Shown in pieces: positions 57,507 to 64,000 of a stretch of DNA of 64,000 nucleotides. The notes beneath the pieces were generated by a model. The model was not told the origin of the DNA. It was given only the letters and a program-made list of their open reading frames with translations, and made no database searches. The stretch covers positions 343,694-407,693 of the forward strand of contig JAANYP010007004.1 in NCBI GenBank assembly GCA_020465985.1. Direction: 5' to 3'. Source of the DNA: Centrapalus pauciflorus. Lineage: Eukaryota; Streptophyta; Magnoliopsida; Asterales; Asteraceae. The position numbers and the translations under genes are program-made. How positions within the stretch are numbered: position 1 is the stretch's first letter; the number at the start of each line of letters is the position of its first letter.

Positions 57507-57596
<90 letters not shown>
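56713..57596. mobile_element. MITE-like element (56735-57510) bracketed by (TA)n tracts
   Basis: (TA)n at 56713-56734 and 57511-57596. The ends are inverted: GAGGTTCTATGGGGCACC on the left against the complement TTAGGTTCTATGGGGCACC on the right. The interior has a (CT)n(AC)n tract at 56937-56965 and a short duplicated stretch (ATGAACACRATGATGCATAAC near 57089 and 57121). No gene is called. Confidence 0.82.
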
Positions 57597-57601
<5 letters not shown>

Positions 57602-58129
57602 GAGTTATTAACACCCGCGCGTTGCTGCGGGGTAAAAAATATTTAGTTACAAAAATGAATATAAAAACAAATGAACAAAAATATTTTTCAAGCAATTCAA
57701 ATAACGAAATACAACTGAAGCAGTATCGAAGAGTGAAATTGGAAAACTGATATAGATTCAAGAAGCAAGACAAATGATACTGTTAGTTGTTTATTATCAT
57801 TAATTTCTAGATTTTGTAATGTTAAAATTACAAACAATGTATTATTAAATTGGATCGGAACCTGATTTAATTAATTAAATATCCATTCCCATAATTTGAA
57901 ATTTTGACATTGATTAGATTTACTCGTCAATTTAATTTGTTGCTTTTACGATCAAATCAAATAAATTTATAACGATAATGTCTCTAATACATTGATCAGG
58001 CTTGGTCAACGATATAAGAGTAGTGTTCAATGTTATACATTATCATATTTAATAAAAAATATCTAAACATTAAATAGTAACATTTTAATTATAAAGCAAT
58101 TTCATTAAATTTTGTATCGTGCATTTAAA
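57597..58129. other. AT-rich spacer with CCCGCGCGTTGCTGCGGG motif
   Basis: A GC-rich imperfect palindrome CCCGCGCGTTGCTGCGGGG lies at 57614-57632, just outside the TA tract. Motifs of this type mark ends of unclassified plant repeats. Otherwise nothing is seen. Confidence 0.4.
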
Positions 58130-59420
58130 TTATAAAGTCTTTTTCATACAATTAAACATAACATAATAGTTTCAAAAGACAACTCCAAACATAAGTATAA
58201 TTATAATCATAATTTTAAGTGTGTAAGAAAATGTTGTAATAATAAATGTTAAAGTAGGACTAAACAAATTCTTATTAAAATAAAAAGACTTGATAAATAT
58301 AATGCTAAGATAATGGCGTGTTATAAAAGAATTAAATTTAAAATAAAAAAAGAACGAACAAATGTCATTGGCCTACTCCATGCATTTGAATAATAAAGTA
58401 TTTTTCATACAATTAAACATAACTCCAAACATAAGTATAATTATAAGCATAATTTTAAGTGTGTAATATTGTAATAATAAGTGTTAAAATATGAATAAAT
58501 TAAAAGGGCTAAATTAAAGATAACGCTAAGATAATGATATGTTATGAAAAAATTAAATTTAAAATAAAAACAGAAAAAATGCCATCGGCTTACTCCATCC
58601 ATTTAAATAATAAAGTTTTTTACATACAATTAAACATAACTACAAATGTACGTATAATTAAAATCTTAATATTAAGTGTGTAATAAAATATTGTAATAAT
58701 AAATGTTAAAATAGGAGTAAACAAAAATTTATTAAAATAAAAGAGCTAAATAAAAAATAATGCTAACATAATGGTGTGTTATGAAAAATTGAAATTAAAA
58801 AAAAAACGTCACTGGCGAAGCCGATATGGTAATATATACTACAAACATAAGTATAATTAAAATCATAATATTAAGTGTGTAATAAAATATTGTAATAATA
58901 AATGTTAAAATAGGAGTAAACAAAAATTTATTGGAATAAAAGGTCTAAATAAAATATAACGCTAACATAAGGGTGTGTTATGAGAAACTGAAATTAAAAA
59001 GGAAAAAAAAAAAAACGCCATTAGCGTAGCTGATATGTGTGTGTAATAAAATATTGTAATAATAAATGTTAAAATAAGAGTAAATAAAAGTTTATTAAAA
59101 TAAAAGGGCTAAAACAAAGATAACGCTGATATAATTGTGTGTTATGAAAAATTGAAACTAAAAAAGAAAAAAAAAACGCCATTGGCATAGCATGGTAATA
59201 TATATACTACAAATATAAGTATAATTAAAATCATAATATTAAGTGTGTAATAAAACATTGCAATAATAAATGTTAAAATAGAAGTAAATAAAAATTTATT
59301 AAAATAAAAGAGGGGCTACATAAAAGATAACGCTAAGATGATGGTGTGTTATAAAATATTGAAATAAAAAAAAAACAAAAAAGAAAAAAGAAAAAAAGGC
59401 CATTGGCCTATATGATATGG
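58130..59420. repeat. Local tandem array, six to seven diverged units of about 165-235 bp
   Basis: Each unit contains AAACATAAGTATAATTA, TTAAGTGTGTAATAAAATATTG, TAATAATAAATGTTAAAATA, TTTATTAAAATAAAAGxGCTAAA, GATAACGCTAA and GTGTTATGAAAAATTGAAA, followed by an A-run and GCCATTGGC. GTGTTATxA anchors occur at about 58318, 58540, 58775, 58975, 59140 and 59345. Unit length varies because of the poly-A run and missing pieces. No coding frame is present. Confidence 0.85.
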
Positions 59421-59593
59421 TAAATGTATATATATAATATATAATTAGTGATATTTTAATTATACTATAATTTTGCCATCAGTACCAAAAACTATGACTT
59501 CAAAAAAAAAATATCCATATGCAAGGGATGATTCGTCTTTGTGTTTTCTATAAGTTGTTCTATGGATACGTGAGAAAAACAACAAAAAAGTAA

Positions 59594-59901
59594 AGGTGAC
59601 ATTTGGTTCACGGAATGTAATTCGAAGAAATTGAAATAAAAATTTTAGTTATTAATATGATTGATGATGATGGTAGAAGAAAATTTTTAGTATTGGTTAA
59701 GGATGTAGGTTCGAATCTAATTCATATATGGGTCAGAAATTAATTCATGTATGAGTTGAAAGGATCTAAAATTCCTATAAACAAAGAAATTTGATGAAAA
59801 ATAAATAAAATTTAACTTTTGTCTTAGTTATAAAAAATCTAAACAAGCTAATTTTAAATTTCAATTCCATTAAATTGCATTCAATGAACCAAACGTCACC
59901 T
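59594..59901. mobile_element. MITE with AGGTGACRTTTGGTTCA inverted ends
   Basis: The left end AGGTGACATTTGGTTCACGG and the complement of the right end AGGTGACGTTTGGTTCATTG form inverted repeats of about 25 bases. A second, truncated copy lies at 30634-30890. The TIR style and the TAA next to one end recall Tourist-like (PIF/Harbinger) MITEs, but the two flanks here do not match, so class is tentative. Confidence 0.75.
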
Positions 59902-60449
59902 GAGGCAATATTTGATGTGCAATAATGGATCATGGGGTTATAATAACATAATGAAAGTTTGAATCTAATACTTTAAAATTCTTGTTTTGTACAACGAACA
60001 ATGTATTTATAAAAGACAATTCATGTTATTCAAAAAAGTTTATGTTGAAATAAATCGACATGTTTTCATAGTTTTTTCGGTTTAGTCACACAATGTTACT
60101 ATTTACCATTTTAGTCTTTACGTTATTTTTCTTACTAAAACTATGAAACAACTATGAAACATGTAACTGATTGTTTAGGTTGAAAAAATATATATGTGAT
60201 ATTTAAGTTTAAGGTTTTTGTTGAAAAAAACAATCATCTTTCTACGTTTTATCAGTTTAGTTATTCAGACGGCAGCCAGAGGAGGTGATGAAAAGACCTT
60301 TTCTCTAGCTCCTTTTCTTTCCGCACTGCGTATCTACAGTTCTACATTACATTAAATAGAAATTAAAATGTTAAAATGATTTACAAACACACAATACAAC
60401 TATACAAACTGATTTATTAAACACATTGATTTATAAGGGATTTTGTTAG

Positions 60450-61926
<1,477 letters not shown>

Positions 61927-63050
61927 TGTAGGTCCCGAGAGGTTCCCAAAGTATATAGCTTTAAGCTGTAGAGGGGGGGTGAATACAGCAATTTAAAAAC
62001 TACACACTATTTTCTCAATGTTTGTATGTATTATCAACAATTTGTTAATTACAAACAAGCTTGAATGCGGAATAGTTCAAGCTGAGATGACAGATACAAC
62101 AGTATGTTCACTAGTCTAAGACAAACTCAAACTAGTATACAATGAATACACTCACTAAGAAGCACTCACTGTGTTTACAAGACTTAAGGGAACAGCTTAT
62201 GTAAAACAGCTTAGACACACAGATACTGATTTACACAGAAGGCTTGCATGCATGAAAATCACACTTGCACGTTCACTCTTGGTTTCAGCACTTAGCTTTC
62301 TTCACACTTCTTTCTGTCCTTAGAAGCTTCCTTTTATACTCACTCAGAGGATCTAAGAGAAACATCTTCATTGACGGAATGAAAAAGGAGAAGTCTTGTT
62401 GAAAAGACAACATAACCTTTTCTGCACTTTTCTGAAAAGCAGACTTGTCTTCACATGTGCAGAACTTTTGTCTTTTTACTTTGTCTACTGTTGCATTGCC
62501 TTTAACTAATTTAGGAATGTCAACTTTGCGTCTTTCTTCCTTGTAAAGGCCTATTTTGATATAAGAAAAAAGGTCTGTCACCCTTTTTCAAATAACCTTT
62601 TGTCTTCATGTTACAGAACAGCTTGGGCAGGCTGAGCAGTTTCTGTTTTCCACTTTGTCTTCGACTTTGTAAACTGATCTTGTAGTCAAAAACAATACAT
62701 GATGACTTGGAAACATATTCCATAAAGTGTTTAGCCTGTTCACAAAGAACAGGTTCTGTTCACAAAGAACAGAACACTTAAAAATTGCCCAAGCTGCTCA
62801 ACAGTGTAGAGCAGCGTAGACAGTTTATGTCCAGCCTGTTCAGCAGACAGAGCAGCTTGGACAAACTGTCTTAGTTGCAACACATGCAACATATAGAACA
62901 GCTTTAGACTGATATTGCAAATCATTTTCAGGTTTCAATAAGACATATAACAGGCCTTAAATTCAACCTTCAAATGCATCAACAGGTTTGATTATAAATC
63001 TCCCCCTCAGATGTAGAACAGGTTTGACTGAGGCCTTTTTGTGCCTAACA
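61927..63050 (-). repeat. Copia-4 3' LTR (1124 bp)
   Basis: TGTAGGTCCCGAG to TTGTGCCTAACA on the plus strand, nearly collinear with the solo LTR at 36167-37303 and with one copy-equivalent of the Copia-3 LTR. A minus-strand GAGGGGGAGATTT tract lies inside the LTR about 40 bases from its U3 start (62998-63010). The left flank is AATAT; the partner LTR is beyond the window. Confidence 0.92.
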
Positions 63051-63066
63051 ATCTCCCCCTATTTGC
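63051..63066 (-). promoter_or_regulatory. Copia-4 polypurine tract
   Basis: The minus strand reads GCAAATAGGGGGAGAT immediately before the LTR. Confidence 0.88.
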
Positions 63067-63395
63067 AATAACCAGTCTAAGCTGGTCTTATCAAAAATCA
63101 CTATATATTTTTACAGTACATTTGCTGAAATAAAATTACAACATTACAGTAAAGTAAAAGATCAGTTTTTATATACACTGATTCTTGATTACATACAACA
63201 ACACATGTTTTTACAAGAGTACAACTAATGCACTAATGTATTTTACAACTAATGTAAAAGAGAATTACAACATATGTAACATAGAGTACAACTAATGTAC
63301 ATTGGACTGTTTTTGTTGGGAGCAGAAAACGGTAAGCCTGTCCAACTGATGGACAGCTTCCATTCTTCACCTACCCAGACGGTAGATGGACTTCA

Positions 63396-64000
63396 TTACA
63401 ATGGAGAAGGATCCTGAACCATCTTTTCCATTTCTTCCCTTGTATCCTCAAGTTCCTCAACTTCACTTCTGATGATCATGAACTTGGGATCATTGAGCTC
63501 TCCTCTTTCATAGAAGCCTCTGAGCTGATCCCAGATGGCTGCTCTCCATTTGCTAGACTGCCTAAATGAAACTGCAAGTCTGAAGGCGGCAAGTTGTCTC
63601 AGATCAACTTTGTACAGCTCTGAGGCTCTTTGGAAGCACTTCTTCTGAGTTAGGGGATCTACAAAAATGCCCCCAGCTCAGGTTCTTCAATAATTTTGCC
63701 ATCCTCAAACTCTATTCCACTTGGCAGGCTATGATCAACTCCTTTCATTTCAATGGCATAGTCGCCCTGTTCGATCAGTGTAAGGAGTAGCTCCATCTCT
63801 GTGTCCTTCTTTGTTCTCCTGGCCTTTATTTTTGGATGTGTCACAAAGACACCTTTACTAATTTCCTTAGATATCAGGCTAAGATCCTTTACTCTTTCCA
63901 TCAACTTCTTGACATATGCCCTGATCTGTTTAGCAGTTTCAGACTTTGATTCACTCAGGGCAACTGCCAGCTCAATCCACTCCCTGTATCCCATCTGAGC
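63396..64000 (-). pseudogene. Copia-4 3' accessory ORF (partial, frameshifted)
   Basis: Homologue of the Copia-3 accessory ORF at 26990-28207. Shared landmarks are MGYREWIELAVAL, SKSETAKQIRAYVKKL, GVDHSLPSGIE and, in a shifted frame, FVDPLTQKKCFQRASEL and WRAAIWDQLRGFYERGELND. The open frame from the window edge stops at TAG 63659-63661 because of a probable one-base loss in a T run at about 63664-63670; the other frame continues to TAA 63396-63398. The beginning of the ORF is outside the window. It lies directly upstream of the polypurine tract and LTR, the same position as in Copia-3. No functional domain is recognised. Confidence 0.78.

Overview
This is a window of nuclear DNA from a eudicot plant, and almost all of it is transposable elements nested inside one another. 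The evidence is AT-rich spacer, spliced plant transposase exons, LTR retrotransposons primed by initiator tRNA-Met, and one intron-containing lipid-transfer-protein gene. The accessory ORF of the best preserved Copia element resembles sequences I associate with asterid (particularly Asteraceae) genomes. That is an inference; the species cannot be named from the sequence.

Layout. 1-3985: remnants of two Copia-type elements, a minus-strand LTR end with several polypurine tracts and a plus-strand LTR plus decayed gag, ending in a head-to-head junction with a minus-strand reverse transcriptase. 3985-25652: an old minus-strand Copia (Copia-1), cut by a 4346-bp CACTA transposon (7909-12254, TSD AAA) and by a 10761-bp Sirevirus-like Copia (Copia-2, 13001-23761, TSD AGTGT). 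25653-26394: spacer with three inverted repeats. 26395-30633: a chimera of one Copia LTR/gag start joined to the 3' accessory ORF and LTR of a second family (Copia-3). The ORF is split by a solo LTR, and the 3' LTR carries an 838-bp tandem duplication. 31084-33188: the only convincing host gene, a GPI-anchor-type non-specific lipid transfer protein whose last exon is not found. 33461-37714: two adjacent AT-rich foldback elements holding microsatellites, a 482-bp Mutator-type MITE and an 1137-bp solo LTR. 37858-46313: an almost complete Ty3/Gypsy chromovirus-like element (TSD AAAAA). 46321-61926: MITEs, a long-inverted-repeat element, a hAT-type MITE, elements bordered by (TA)n tracts, a local tandem array and a palindromic repeat. 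61927-64000: the 3' LTR and accessory ORF of another Sirevirus-like element (Copia-4) running off the window.

The coding sequences mostly belong to retrotransposon life cycles (gag capsid, protease, integrase, reverse transcriptase-RNase H) or to CACTA transposition. Nearly all carry stops, frameshifts or truncations, so no autonomous element is evident here. Several interruptions resolve exactly when a younger insertion and one target duplication are mentally removed, which gives the order of events: Copia-1 is older than both Copia-2 and CACTA-1. No CRISPR, operon, tRNA or rRNA gene was seen.
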